Assembly: GCA_045536025.1 (NCBI GenBank)
Contig: JAZSMT010000003.1
Location: 1-49,236, forward strand
Length of the DNA stretch: 49,236 bases
From: HGM11412 sp045536025
GTDB taxonomy: Bacteria; Bacillota; Clostridia; Christensenellales; Borkfalkiaceae
Direction: 5' to 3'
Notes under the pieces: model-generated
Seen by the model: the letters and a program-made list of their open reading frames with translations, nothing else
What the model was told of the DNA's origin: nothing
Databases searched by the model: none
Part shown: piece by piece, positions 21,860 through 31,183 of the stretch
Layout: every line of letters begins with the position of its first letter
How positions within the stretch are numbered: the stretch's first letter is position 1
Position numbers and translations under genes: made by a program

Positions 21860-23227
21860 ATGGAAGAAAAAATACCTTATAAAATTTATCTTGAAGAGAG
21901 TGAAATGCCTAAAAAATGGTTAAACCTTAGGGCGTTTATGGATAAAAAACCCGCACCTCTACTCAGCCCTAAAACGTTAAAGCCCATTACCTTTGAAGAA
22001 CTTTCAAAGGTGTTTTGTGACGAGCTTGCTCGCCAAGAGCTTGACGATACCACTAAGTATATAGATATTCCTAATGAGATTATTGATTTTTATAAGATGT
22101 ATCGCCCTGCACCGCTTGTTAGAGCGTATTGCTTAGAAAAGGCACTTCAAACGCCTGCTAAAATCTATTATAAATTCGAGGGCAACAACACCTCTGGCTC
22201 GCACAAATTAAACTCTGCAATCGCACAGGCTTATTACGCTAAAGAGCAAGGCTTAAAAGGCGTTACTACCGAAACGGGCGCAGGTCAATGGGGAACGGCA
22301 CTTTCAATGGCGTGCTCGTATTTTGACTTAGAGTGTAACGTTTATATGGTAAAATGCTCGTACGAGCAAAAGCCGTTTAGGCGCGAAGTTATGAGAACTT
22401 ACGGCGCAAACGTAACCCCATCGCCTTCGATGACTACCGAGATAGGCAGGAAAATCAACGCGGAATTCCCAGGAACTTCAGGCTCGCTCGGTTGCGCTAT
22501 AAGTGAAGCCGTTGAGGTGGCTTTATCAAAGCCTAACTATCGTTACGTTTTAGGTAGCGTTTTAAATCAAGTGCTACTTCACCAGTCGGTTATCGGCTTA
22601 GAAACTAAATCCGCACTTGATAAATACGGCGTTAAGGCTGATATCGTTATCGGCTGTGCTGGTGGTGGCTCTAACCTTGGCGGTTTAATCGCTCCGTTTA
22701 TGGTGGAAAAACTTGAGGGAAAGGCAGATTATCATTTTATTGCAGTTGAGCCTGCATCTTGCCCCACCCTAACGCGCGGTAAATACGCTTACGATTATTG
22801 CGACACGGGCATGGTTTGCCCCCTTTCTAAGATGTACACCTTGGGTTGCGGATTTATACCTTCTGCTAGCCACGCAGGCGGACTTAGATACCACGGTATG
22901 ACGTCAACGCTTTCAGAACTTTACGATCAAGGCTTAATGGAGGCAAGATCGGCAGAGCAAACTGAGGTCTTTAAGGCGGCACAGCAATTTGCAAGAGTTG
23001 AAGGCATACTCCCAGCCCCTGAAAGTTCACACGCTATAAAAGTCGCTATCGACGAGGCTTTAAAGTGTAAAGCCTCAGGCGAGGAAAAAACAATAGTATT
23101 CGGCTTGACGGGCACTGGTTACTTTGATATGTATTCCTATCAAAAGTTTAACGACGGTATTATGAAAGACTATATTCCAACTGACGAAGAAATTAATATC
23201 GCACTTGAAAAGCTTCCTAAAATTTAA
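21860..23227 (+). CDS. trpB: Tryptophan synthase beta chain, TrpB2 type
   Basis: A 455-residue pyridoxal-phosphate enzyme that joins indole and serine to make tryptophan. The long N-terminus and overall pattern are those of the TrpB2 group, not the TrpA-bound TrpB1 (about 400). The pyridoxal-phosphate lysine is Lys116 in NNTSGSHKLNSA, and the phosphate-binding CAGGGSNLGG loop is about 100 residues further on. There is no trpA or other trp gene beside it, which suits TrpB2 acting alone on free indole. AAGGAG lies 6 bases before the ATG, and the Trp T-box controls it. Confidence 0.9.
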   Translation: MEEKIPYKIYLEESEMPKKWLNLRAFMDKKPAPLLSPKTLKPITFEELSKVFCDELARQELDDTTKYIDIPNEIIDFYKMYRPAPLVRAYCLEKALQTPAKIYYKFEGNNTSGSHKLNSAIAQAYYAKEQGLKGVTTETGAGQWGTALSMACSYFDLECNVYMVKCSYEQKPFRREVMRTYGANVTPSPSMTTEIGRKINAEFPGTSGSLGCAISEAVEVALSKPNYRYVLGSVLNQVLLHQSVIGLETKSALDKYGVKADIVIGCAGGGSNLGGLIAPFMVEKLEGKADYHFIAVEPASCPTLTRGKYAYDYCDTGMVCPLSKMYTLGCGFIPSASHAGGLRYHGMTSTLSELYDQGLMEARSAEQTEVFKAAQQFARVEGILPAPESSHAIKVAIDEALKCKASGEEKTIVFGLTGTGYFDMYSYQKFNDGIMKDYIPTDEEINIALEKLPKI

Positions 23228-23234
23228 GCAATAA

Positions 23235-23260
23235 AAAACCTTGCCACGAGGCAAGGTTTT
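23235..23260. terminator. Bidirectional intrinsic terminator
   Basis: Perfect 11-bp stem AAAACCTTGCC (23235-23245) / GGCAAGGTTTT (23250-23260), 4-base loop, between the convergent trpB and small membrane protein genes. Confidence 0.88.
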
Positions 23261-23267
23261 ATTTATT

Positions 23268-23504
23268 TTATAAGTCGCTAAGCGGAACTTTTTTATAAAG
23301 TAGCACGCCTATAATATCAACGAGCCATAAAAATACTGCACCGGGAACTATCCATAAAACGCCTACGATAATTTGAACGAGGCTTTCTTTGGTGATGCCC
23401 TTAACTATTCTGTATACCGCCCAAACGATATCGAGCGCAGGAATACAAAGAATAAGTTTTAATATAAATGGAAGATCGTTCATTGCTTTAACAAATTGTT
23501 TCAT
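23268..23504 (-). CDS. Small two-helix membrane protein
   Basis: The ATG at 23504 (AGGAGG 7 bases upstream) gives 78 residues with two or three hydrophobic stretches (about 12-30 and 40-70: LVQIIVGVLWIVPGAVFLWLV). I do not recognise the family beyond a general small clostridial membrane protein. It has a near-consensus promoter of its own placed over the end of capG, so it is not simply the tail of the polysaccharide operon. The terminator at 23235-23260 closes it. Confidence 0.65.
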   Translation of the reverse strand: MKQFVKAMNDLPFILKLILCIPALDIVWAVYRIVKGITKESLVQIIVGVLWIVPGAVFLWLVDIIGVLLYKKVPLSDL

Positions 23505-23528
23505 ATAAATACCTCCTTCTTTATCTAT

Positions 23529-23557
23529 ATTATATGTTACAAAATAAATAGTGTCAA
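23529..23557 (-). promoter_or_regulatory. Promoter of the small membrane protein gene
   Basis: On the minus strand TTGACA (complement of 23552-23557), a 17-base spacer and TATAAT (complement of 23529-23534): full consensus. The -35 overlaps the last codon of capG. Confidence 0.85.
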
Positions 23558-24735
23558 TACTTCCTCCAAACCATTTTATCAACAACGCCGGTGTACGATT
23601 GAATAAGTTTTACAACTTTTGTCGAAACGTTGAGATCGGTATAATCGGGAACGGGTATGCCGTTAAAAGAGTTTTTATTGAGCTTAACAGCCGTTTCTAC
23701 CGCTTGAAGTAAACCCTCTTCGTCAATGCCTGCTAAAATGAAACAAGCCTTGTCAAGCGCTTCGGGGCGTTCGGTTGACGTTCTTATGCAAACTGCAGGG
23801 AAAGGCTTTCCTATGCTTGTAAAGAAGGAGCTTTCTTCTGGGAGCGTTCCACTATCCGAAACAACCGCAAAAGCGTTCATTTGTAAGTTATTGTAGTCGT
23901 TAAAGCCAAGTGGTTGCTGACAAATAACCCTCTTATCGAGCTTAAAACCGCTTTGCTCTAAACGCTTTTTACTTCTTGGGTGACAGCTATAAAGTATCGG
24001 CATATCATACTTTTCAGCCATTTTGTTAATCGCTGTGAAAAGGGATATAAAGTTCTTTTCAGTGTCGATATTTTCTTCCCTATGCGCAGACAGTAATATA
24101 TAGTTTTTAGCCTTAAGATTAAGCCTCTTTAAAACGTCGCTATCCTCAATTTCTTTGAGATTGCCTGTTAAAACTTCCGCCATCGGCGAGCCGGTAACGT
24201 AGGTTCTTTCCTTGGGAAGCCCTGTGTCGGCAAGATATCTTCTTGCGTGCTCGCTGTATGCTAAGTTCACGTCTGAGATAACGTCTACGATACGGCGGTT
24301 GGTTTCTTCGGGCAAGCACTCGTCTTTACAGCGGTTGCCTGCTTCCATATGAAAAATGGGGATATGCAGTCTTTTAGCGGGGATTGCCGATAAACAGCTG
24401 TTAGTATCGCCAAGAACGAGTAATGCGTCGGGCTTAATTTCAGCCATAAGCTTATACGAACAGTTTATAATGTTGCCTATAGTCGAGCCTAAATCGTCAC
24501 CTACCGCATCCATATACGTATCGGGGGGAAGAAGATTTAAGTCTTTAAAAAATACCCCGTTTAAGTTATAGTCGTAATTTTGACCGGTGTGTGCGAGTAT
24601 GCAGTCAAAATACTCACGGCATTTTGTTATCGTAGCCGAAAGCCTTATTATTTCGGGGCGCGTACCAACTATAATTAATAGTTTAAGTCTACCGTCGTTT
24701 TTAAATTTTACGTCAGAATAATCAAGTTTTATCAT
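23554..24735 (-). CDS. capG: UDP-GlcNAc 2-epimerase family enzyme (CapG/FnlC type)
   Basis: A 393-residue non-hydrolysing UDP-N-acetylglucosamine 2-epimerase family protein (GT-B fold) with the GTRPEIIRL start, HTGQNYD, GDTNS and EAGNRC motifs and a DSGTLPEES block. In the capE-capF-capG set the third enzyme makes UDP-N-acetyl-L-fucosamine by C2 epimerisation, which is the role inferred here. The start was moved to the ATG at 24735, which has AAGGAG 7 bases upstream and follows the previous stop by 1 base. It is the last gene of the polysaccharide operon. Confidence 0.85.
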   Translation of the reverse strand: MIKLDYSDVKFKNDGRLKLLIIVGTRPEIIRLSATITKCREYFDCILAHTGQNYDYNLNGVFFKDLNLLPPDTYMDAVGDDLGSTIGNIINCSYKLMAEIKPDALLVLGDTNSCLSAIPAKRLHIPIFHMEAGNRCKDECLPEETNRRIVDVISDVNLAYSEHARRYLADTGLPKERTYVTGSPMAEVLTGNLKEIEDSDVLKRLNLKAKNYILLSAHREENIDTEKNFISLFTAINKMAEKYDMPILYSCHPRSKKRLEQSGFKLDKRVICQQPLGFNDYNNLQMNAFAVVSDSGTLPEESSFFTSIGKPFPAVCIRTSTERPEALDKACFILAGIDEEGLLQAVETAVKLNKNSFNGIPVPDYTDLNVSTKVVKLIQSYTGVVDKMVWRKY

Positions 24736-24736
24736 A

Positions 24737-25963
24737 TTAATTCTCCTTGGTTTTATAAACGTCAAGTTTATCGTATAAGGCTTGCCTTTTTTTAGCCTCG
24801 GGTATCATTTTAGTTAGGGAAGTTCTTTTTCCAAATATCATCCTCAAAACGTTTTGAATTGCTTTGAAAGTATACACAAATGGATATAATATCCAAACCT
24901 TTTTGACTATGGGATATTTAAGTAAAACCGCCTTATGGAGGGATATTGCAAGCGTGGATATAGCACCGCGCTTTTTGTTTCCTTTTTTCGCAATTAGCGC
25001 TCCGCTACTTGCTTTAACCTCGTCTTTATAACCAAGATTACCGCTAGATATCACGTCTTTTATAATCTCTTCAGCGGTAGGAGCTACAAAATCTTCAAGC
25101 CAGATAGGGGTTGAAATTTTTAGATATTTTACACAAGTTTTTACCATAACTGAAAGAAACTTATATAGCCCTATCTTTTTTGTAAAAGGTATAAGGCTCT
25201 CCGCCCAAAACGGCTGGTCGTGAGTTCTTTCAACGAAAGTAGCTAGGTCGCATAAATGCCTAAGCCCAAGTCCCTCGCCTAATAAATGGTGCTGGGTGTG
25301 AAGAAGTATTATAACGCCGTGATAAAGGTCTAGGGGCGCTTTAAAGCTACTGCCCTCTATCGTTTTGTTCTCCGCCGTTTCAACGGTGGGAGATACGAAT
25401 TCTCTTACCGTTTGTTTATGTTCGTTTTCGGGCAAGCCCGCAACCTCGAAGTGCATTTCAAGATGGGCGTTTGGCTTTTTAAATACAACGTGGCTAATAT
25501 GCGCCATCGAGTCTTTTTGATAGCCGTTTTCAATAAGCAACCGTTCTATACCCTCTCGGTCGCTTGGGTTTATCAGAAAGTCAACGTCGCCAAGTTTTCT
25601 ATCAAAAGGCGCGTTGTAATAACTTGATGCCGAAGTTCCTTTAATAATAGCGTATTCAAAGCCGTTGTTTTCAAGTAAACTGACAAGCTCTTCTTGCGCT
25701 TTAACCGCTTTGAAATTAGTCGTTATTGCACCTACGGCAAACTCTTGCCATTTATTGTAAACGGGCTGAGGTATATAGTTTTTGTAAACGTACGCCGAGT
25801 TAAAAGCTTGAACGGTTACCGCTTGATAAATGCTTTCTTTTGCTACCTTTACAAAATCAACGCCTGAAAGCTCTTCATCGGAGAGTATAAGCTCTTCGGG
25901 ATTATCGTTTACGCTCATTGCTATTAAGTTAAGAAGAAGCTTATGCTCTTTAGAAATTTCCAT
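24737..25963 (-). CDS. Nucleotidyltransferase-fold protein (NTP_transf_5 type)
   Basis: A 408-residue protein with a nucleotidyltransferase-like core: AIIKGTSASSYYNAPFDRKL followed by GDVDFLI, giving the G-S and DxD-type metal residues of the polymerase-beta-like fold. This group is found in many capsule and lasso-peptide clusters but lacks a defined reaction. It lies between capF and capG, 4 bases after capF and 1 base before capG, so it is tightly coupled to them. A role in decorating or transferring a sugar or phosphate group is possible but unproven. Confidence 0.7.
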   Translation of the reverse strand: MEISKEHKLLLNLIAMSVNDNPEELILSDEELSGVDFVKVAKESIYQAVTVQAFNSAYVYKNYIPQPVYNKWQEFAVGAITTNFKAVKAQEELVSLLENNGFEYAIIKGTSASSYYNAPFDRKLGDVDFLINPSDREGIERLLIENGYQKDSMAHISHVVFKKPNAHLEMHFEVAGLPENEHKQTVREFVSPTVETAENKTIEGSSFKAPLDLYHGVIILLHTQHHLLGEGLGLRHLCDLATFVERTHDQPFWAESLIPFTKKIGLYKFLSVMVKTCVKYLKISTPIWLEDFVAPTAEEIIKDVISSGNLGYKDEVKASSGALIAKKGNKKRGAISTLAISLHKAVLLKYPIVKKVWILYPFVYTFKAIQNVLRMIFGKRTSLTKMIPEAKKRQALYDKLDVYKTKEN

Positions 25964-25967
25964 AAAA

Positions 25968-27170
25968 TTACTCTACTATTTCAAAAAAAGTATCGGGGTG
26001 ATTTTTGTCAAACTGCTCGTTAGCCCACATAACGGTAACGAGATTTTCCGTGCTTGATAAATTTATTATGTTATGCGTGTAACCAGGTAACATATGCACG
26101 GCTTGAATTTTATCACCGCTAACTTCAAAGTTTAAAACCTCGTCCGAGCCGATTTTTCTTTGCTGAATTAAACCGTGCCCTGAAACGACGATAAAAAACT
26201 CCCATTTGCTGTGGTGCCAATGTTGACCTTTGGTTATACTTGGCTTTGAAATGTTTATTGATACTTGACCGCAGTTTACCGTTTTTATAAGCTCGGTAAA
26301 ACTACCTCTACTATCTACGTTCATATTAAGGTCGAATATCGCCCTTTCTTTGGGTAGATAGGATAGATAAGTCGAATACAATTTTTTAGCAAAGCTACCG
26401 TCTGGAATTTCAGGTATAACGAGCGTTTTAGGTTGTTCATTAAACGCGTATAAAAGCTCAACGATTTCTTTAAGTTTTACTTTATGAGTAGTGGGAACGT
26501 AACAATATCTACCACTTTCGCTATCAACGGGCGTCAACCCGTCATAATCACAGCGGTGCGCTTTCCCCTCTAAAAGGTCAAGCATTTCACCCACTAAATC
26601 GTCAATATAAAGTAGTTCTAGCACAACCGACGGGTCGTTTACGGTTATATCTAAACCGTTTGCTATATTATTGCAAAAAGTAGCAACGGCACTGTTATAG
26701 TTAGGTTTACACCACTTGCCAAAGAGGTTTGGAAAACGGTATACGTAAACCTTAGCACCCGTTTTTTTGCCGTACTCGAAAAACAGTTCTTCCCCCGCTT
26801 TTTTGCTCTTTCCGTATTCGCCATCCGCGTATCTTCCGATAAGCGTTGCTTGAATAGACGACGAAAGCATTACGGGGCATTTGTTTGAGTTTTTTTCAAG
26901 CATTTCAAGTAGCGTGCTTGCAAAGCCAAAATTGCCTTGCATAAACTCCTCTTGATTTTGAGGGCGATTTACGCCTGCTAAATTAAAACAAAAATCGCAA
27001 TTTTTAGCGTACTTTTCAAGCTCGGTGGGCGTGCCGTCGATATCGTATTCGTAAATCTCTTCAATTTTAAGATTTGGGCGGGTTTTATCCTTACCGTCTT
27101 TAATGGCTTTAAGGCTTTCAACTAGGTTTTTACCCACGAAACCCTTTGCGCCGGTTACTAAAATCTTCAT
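25968..27170 (-). CDS. capF: UDP-2-acetamido-2,6-dideoxy-hexulose reductase (CapF type)
   Basis: A bifunctional 400-residue protein: an N-terminal short-chain dehydrogenase domain (GAKGFVGKNL NAD(P)-binding loop at 7-16; YGKSKKAGE with Tyr and Lys of the YxxxK pair near 120) and a C-terminal cupin domain from about residue 285 (KGQHWHHSKWEFFIVVSG, metal-binding His). CapF epimerises C3 with the cupin and reduces C4 with the dehydrogenase, the second step towards UDP-N-acetyl-L-fucosamine. The length matches Staphylococcus aureus CapF (about 369) with a slightly longer linker. It lies between capE and the nucleotidyltransferase-like gene. Confidence 0.88.
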   Translation of the reverse strand: MKILVTGAKGFVGKNLVESLKAIKDGKDKTRPNLKIEEIYEYDIDGTPTELEKYAKNCDFCFNLAGVNRPQNQEEFMQGNFGFASTLLEMLEKNSNKCPVMLSSSIQATLIGRYADGEYGKSKKAGEELFFEYGKKTGAKVYVYRFPNLFGKWCKPNYNSAVATFCNNIANGLDITVNDPSVVLELLYIDDLVGEMLDLLEGKAHRCDYDGLTPVDSESGRYCYVPTTHKVKLKEIVELLYAFNEQPKTLVIPEIPDGSFAKKLYSTYLSYLPKERAIFDLNMNVDSRGSFTELIKTVNCGQVSINISKPSITKGQHWHHSKWEFFIVVSGHGLIQQRKIGSDEVLNFEVSGDKIQAVHMLPGYTHNIINLSSTENLVTVMWANEQFDKNHPDTFFEIVE

Positions 27171-27210
27171 TTATCTACCTAGGCAAGTCAACACTTGCTA
27201 ATTTTTACTT

Positions 27211-28257
27211 TTACTTACCTAACTTTGCAAGTTCTTCCTTGATATAATCAAGGGTTAAAAGCTTAGCTTTTACCTCCTCAACGGTTAAAAGCTCGGTATT
27301 GTTACTATCAAACTCGCGAAGGGTATTTCTTTCTATATTACCGTCGCTAAAATACTTGTCGTAATTAAGCCCACGATTGTCCGAAGGAACGCGATAAAAC
27401 TCTCCAAGATCAACCGCGTTAGCACACTCTTCGTTGGTAAGAAGAGTTTCAAACATCTTTTCGCCGTGGCGAATACCTATGATTTTGATATCTTCCTTTT
27501 TGCCACCGAAAAGCTCGCATACTGCAAGCGCTTGCGTCATTATAGTACAAGCGGGCGCTTTTTGAACGAGTATATCACCGCTTACGCCGTGCTCAAAGGC
27601 AAATAAAACAAGGTCAACCGCCTCGTCGAGCGACATTATAAATCTAGTCATATTAGGATCGGTTAAAGTGATAGGTTGGCCACTTTTTATTTGGTCTATC
27701 CAAAGGGGAATTACAGAGCCTCTTGAACACAAAACGTTGCCGTATCTAGTACAGCAAATCTTGGTTTTTTCAGGTGATACCGTTCTTGATTTTGCAACGG
27801 CAACTCTTTCTTCAAGCGCTTTTGATATACCCATAGCATTAACGGGGTATGCCGCCTTGTCAGTCGATAAACAAATTATAGATTTTACGCCTTCAGCTAT
27901 TGCTACGTTAAGGACGTTTTCCGTGCCTAAAACGTTAGTTTTTACCGCTTCAATCGGGAAAAACTCGCAAGAAGGAACTTGCTTAAGCGCAGCGGCGTGG
28001 AATATATAATCAACGCCGTGCATAGCGTTTTTTACCGACTGCACATCCCTAACGTCGCCTATATAAAACTTGATTTTATCGGCAACTTCAGGTGTTTTTG
28101 CCTGATATTCGTGGCGCATATCGTCTTGCTTTTTCTCGTCGCGTGAAAAAACTCTAATTTCACCGATATCGGTTTTTAAAAAGCGGTTAAGCACGGCGTT
28201 TCCAAAACTACCCGTACCACCAGTTATAAGTAACGTTTTATCTTTAAAAAGTGACAT
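27211..28257 (-). CDS. capE: UDP-GlcNAc 4,6-dehydratase/5-epimerase (CapE type)
   Basis: A 348-residue short-chain dehydrogenase-type enzyme with the GGTGSFGNAV nucleotide loop (about 13-22), FSRDEKKQDDMR, the HAAALKQVPSCE block and STDKAAYPVNAMGISK, in which the catalytic Lys lies. These are marks of the inverting FlaA1/CapE/WbjB group, which turn UDP-GlcNAc into a 4-keto-6-deoxy sugar. With capF and capG it gives UDP-N-acetyl-L-fucosamine. The ribosome-binding site GGGGAG is 7 bases before the ATG. Confidence 0.88.
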   Translation of the reverse strand: MSLFKDKTLLITGGTGSFGNAVLNRFLKTDIGEIRVFSRDEKKQDDMRHEYQAKTPEVADKIKFYIGDVRDVQSVKNAMHGVDYIFHAAALKQVPSCEFFPIEAVKTNVLGTENVLNVAIAEGVKSIICLSTDKAAYPVNAMGISKALEERVAVAKSRTVSPEKTKICCTRYGNVLCSRGSVIPLWIDQIKSGQPITLTDPNMTRFIMSLDEAVDLVLFAFEHGVSGDILVQKAPACTIMTQALAVCELFGGKKEDIKIIGIRHGEKMFETLLTNEECANAVDLGEFYRVPSDNRGLNYDKYFSDGNIERNTLREFDSNNTELLTVEEVKAKLLTLDYIKEELAKLGK

Positions 28258-28277
28258 TTTATTTTCTCCCCACTTTA

Positions 28278-29348
28278 TTATTTACCAAAAACTTCGTCTA
28301 ATATTTTTACTGTATCTTCTTTAAATAAAGGCCCGTTATGTATTTGATGAGAATCCAATTGCCCATCATAAAGATTTGCCTCTATCAATACGGGAGTTCC
28401 ATCTTTCAAAATCGAAACGTCCCAAGCAACCATCCTAAAATGTGGAACCATACGGCTTGCTTTTTTAACAAGCTCGACAGCTTCGCTAAACGATGGGATT
28501 TCATAACCGTCAAACACTACGCCACTCGACGGGTGCTCATTGATAAGTTTTCGTTTTTCTGCACAAGCTGTTTTTTTCAATTTTCCGTCTTGCGTTATAC
28601 CTACGGTCAATCCTCCGCTACTGCTATTATCAACTTTAGAATCACCAACGCCCATGCGCAAAATTGCTGAAAGAACCACTGTCTCATCCTTCTTTAATAG
28701 CGTAATAATTCTAATAGTGTTAACTGAAGAACTATTGATTTTTGATAACGCCTCGTGTTGTTTTATTCCTCTTTGAATAGCAACGTCTCCCTTAAAACCT
28801 TTTAACGCGCTTAAAAATTTTTCAAAGGTAAGTCCTTCACAATTTAAATATTTAACGCCGTGTCCACCACCGCTATCAGTTGCAAGTTTTATAAAAACCT
28901 CTTCTTCCTTAGCGACAAAATTATATGCATCTAATTCGTTGCACATATTATCGTCCACGTACCAAAAACCATTTAAACGATAAGCTACAAGTTTGGGCTG
29001 AGCGACACCAGCAAACATTTTATGGTAATAACATTTATTATCTATAGCTTTAGATAATTTGTAACTATTAAAATATGGCTGAATAATATTGTAATAAATT
29101 TCGTCAGGGATATATTCTTTAAAAAATTCGCCATACATTTCCGTGTAAAAATTATGATAAATTAATGGAACGGATTTATAATTTGACCAAAACGCTTTTG
29201 CTTCTTTCTTCATTGATTTAGTAAGGACTTGTTTTTGCGTTTGAGATTTCTTGAGTTTCCTTACTAGTCTTTTCATGTGCGCGCGGCGTAATATCGCAAA
29301 AAACTCGTCGTAAGCGTTTCTAAAACTTAATATTTGTTTAACCTTCAT
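28278..29348 (-). CDS. Sugar-transfer-associated ATP-grasp protein
   Basis: A 356-residue protein whose C-terminal two thirds have the ATP-grasp layout: FIKLATDSGGGHGVKYL (ATP-binding loop, about 152-168), SVNTIRIITLL, and a final VLIEANLYDGQLD metal-binding segment. The family is common in polysaccharide clusters and is thought to ligate an amino acid or related group onto a sugar or carrier; the acceptor is unknown. The ATG sits inside the end of the decayed acyltransferase, after AAGGAA. Confidence 0.75.
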   Translation of the reverse strand: MKVKQILSFRNAYDEFFAILRRAHMKRLVRKLKKSQTQKQVLTKSMKKEAKAFWSNYKSVPLIYHNFYTEMYGEFFKEYIPDEIYYNIIQPYFNSYKLSKAIDNKCYYHKMFAGVAQPKLVAYRLNGFWYVDDNMCNELDAYNFVAKEEEVFIKLATDSGGGHGVKYLNCEGLTFEKFLSALKGFKGDVAIQRGIKQHEALSKINSSSVNTIRIITLLKKDETVVLSAILRMGVGDSKVDNSSSGGLTVGITQDGKLKKTACAEKRKLINEHPSSGVVFDGYEIPSFSEAVELVKKASRMVPHFRMVAWDVSILKDGTPVLIEANLYDGQLDSHQIHNGPLFKEDTVKILDEVFGK

Positions 29349-29654
29349 TTTTCTTATTCCTTAATTTAATAAAACTTTCGCCCTCTTTGAACAAAAGGTC
29401 TGCTAGATAAGTTAGTAACAGTGAAACAATTACAAATTATCCTAAAAATATTCGCATAGGTTCGTATACTTATCAAAAACGTCCCCCGCTGAAACTTTTG
29501 CAAAGGTATGACTAAGTAAAATTAACATTATGCAAATACCGTTTATCGAGCGAGTTTGATTGATTGAAGAATAATCCTCGTAAAACCCTTTATTAAACTT
29601 CGGCTTACATTTATATAGTGCAAGTATAAAAAGTAAAGCTATAAATATAATCAT
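29338..29654 (-). pseudogene. Remnant of a membrane acyltransferase (internal deletion)
   Basis: An intact start gives 70 residues (MIIFIALLFILAL, then TRSINGICIMLILLSHTF, typical of the first helices of acyltransferase 3 proteins), ending in a stop at 29442. About 20 bases on, in another frame, comes a C-terminal-like piece: a hydrophobic stretch FVIVSLLLTYLADLLF followed by KEGESFIKLRNKK, ending at 29338. The middle, roughly 250 residues, is gone. The start overlaps the end of the flippase (ATGA), so it was once part of the operon. A functional acyltransferase is present at 31992-33032. Confidence 0.65.
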
Positions 29655-31177
29655 ATTTTGCTCTCCTTTTTCTTAAACGCTTTTTTGAAAACTTTTATTA
29701 TAGTTTCTTTTTCGTCCTTGTTAAAACCAATAACGAATATTATTCCAAAATATATTATCGAATAGATCACTGCCTTAATAATAAAACCAATCCAACCGTA
29801 TAAAGGAATAAATAAGCTTATAGGTATACCAATTGCACAAGCGATAATTGAACCTAATAATATTCCCTTATAAGTTTTTTTGTAATAAGTAATCATATTG
29901 ATGTTTACTTTAAAGTGATAATACAAATTTAACGCTAATCCGTATCCGAAAATTAATGAAAAAGCCGTACCAATCGTAGCACCTAGCGCTCCGATAATAG
30001 GAACGAGTACAAACGTTAAAATTGCATTTCCTATCGTTGATAATCCTAAAATTAAAGTCTTTCCGTGCAATTTGTTTTTTGCTTTTAATATAGCCGTTAT
30101 GGTATTTTGAGAAAGTTCTAAAGTTGCAGAAATCAATATAATACAACTGAGAAGATATACTTGCATATATTCTTCGCCAACCCAAACTTCTATAAAATGG
30201 CGACCAAATAAAATAAAACCCGTAAGTGCGAGCAACAAAACAACCAATTGTATACGGCTTGGTTTTATAATTCTTTCAGTAATTTGCTCGTCACTCTCCC
30301 CATCAAAAACCGCTTTGCTAAGCGAGGGTAAATAAATTGAGGAAATAGCCGTTGACAAACTGCTATACATATTAAATAGTTGTAGTACGAGCGAATACAT
30401 TGAAATGACTGTGGTGGAAACGAAAATACCCAAAACCATATTGTCTACGTTAGAGTTGAATTGATTTATTATCGACTGTAATAAAATAGCTAACGTAAAT
30501 ACACCAGCTTCCTTTGCAATCTTCCAATCCCATCCGTGTAATTTAATTTTACATTTGAGTTTAGTTTTGCAAAACACGTAATTAACAATAACAAGCAAAA
30601 CTGATAGCGCTAAATCTACTATCGCTATTAACATCGCCGATTTTATCGAAGATATTAAAACAACAAGTAGTAAAACTCTTAAAAATATTTTTACTATGCT
30701 AACAATTTTTTGATAGGAGTATTTTTCATACGCTAAAAGCAAGCCGTTAAAAGCGTGGTTAAACAATGCCACAGCGGTTTGTGCGCAAACAAGCATAAAA
30801 ATTGTTTGAGCGTAATTATATTGCTCAGGAGTAATAGATACGGCGTAAATATTGGGGATTAAAAACGCTATTCCCACAGCAAAAGCTATAACTAATAACG
30901 CAAGTATCGCATAAATTAAAAAGCCCATTGCAAGGAAATTTTCTTCATCCCTTCTATTCTTTACCGTGCGAAATTTTACAACGTATCGCGTAATCGTTCC
31001 GCCAATACCAAAATCCAACACCGATAAATATGACGCTGTTGATAACATAAGTTTATAAAGCCCATACTCTTGATCGCCTAAAGACTTTAATAGAAATGGA
31101 ACGAATAATATACCAACGGCAATGTCGATAACGATTAATAGGTATGATAGAATTATTCCTAACGACTTTTTATTCAT
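29651..31177 (-). CDS. Wzx-type oligosaccharide flippase
   Basis: A 508-residue integral membrane protein with about 14 hydrophobic segments and the MATE-like polysaccharide-export pattern (GIILSYLLIVIDIAVGILFVP at the start, FNSNVDNMVLG in the middle). Such proteins flip undecaprenyl-linked repeat units across the membrane for polymerisation by Wzy. With the EpsG-like polymerase at 35250-36320 it makes this a Wzx/Wzy pathway. Base composition is more AT-rich than in the flanking capEFG genes, as is common for serotype-specific parts. Confidence 0.85.
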   Translation of the reverse strand: MNKKSLGIILSYLLIVIDIAVGILFVPFLLKSLGDQEYGLYKLMLSTASYLSVLDFGIGGTITRYVVKFRTVKNRRDEENFLAMGFLIYAILALLVIAFAVGIAFLIPNIYAVSITPEQYNYAQTIFMLVCAQTAVALFNHAFNGLLLAYEKYSYQKIVSIVKIFLRVLLLVVLISSIKSAMLIAIVDLALSVLLVIVNYVFCKTKLKCKIKLHGWDWKIAKEAGVFTLAILLQSIINQFNSNVDNMVLGIFVSTTVISMYSLVLQLFNMYSSLSTAISSIYLPSLSKAVFDGESDEQITERIIKPSRIQLVVLLLALTGFILFGRHFIEVWVGEEYMQVYLLSCIILISATLELSQNTITAILKAKNKLHGKTLILGLSTIGNAILTFVLVPIIGALGATIGTAFSLIFGYGLALNLYYHFKVNINMITYYKKTYKGILLGSIIACAIGIPISLFIPLYGWIGFIIKAVIYSIIYFGIIFVIGFNKDEKETIIKVFKKAFKKKESKI

Positions 31178-31183
31178 AAAATT

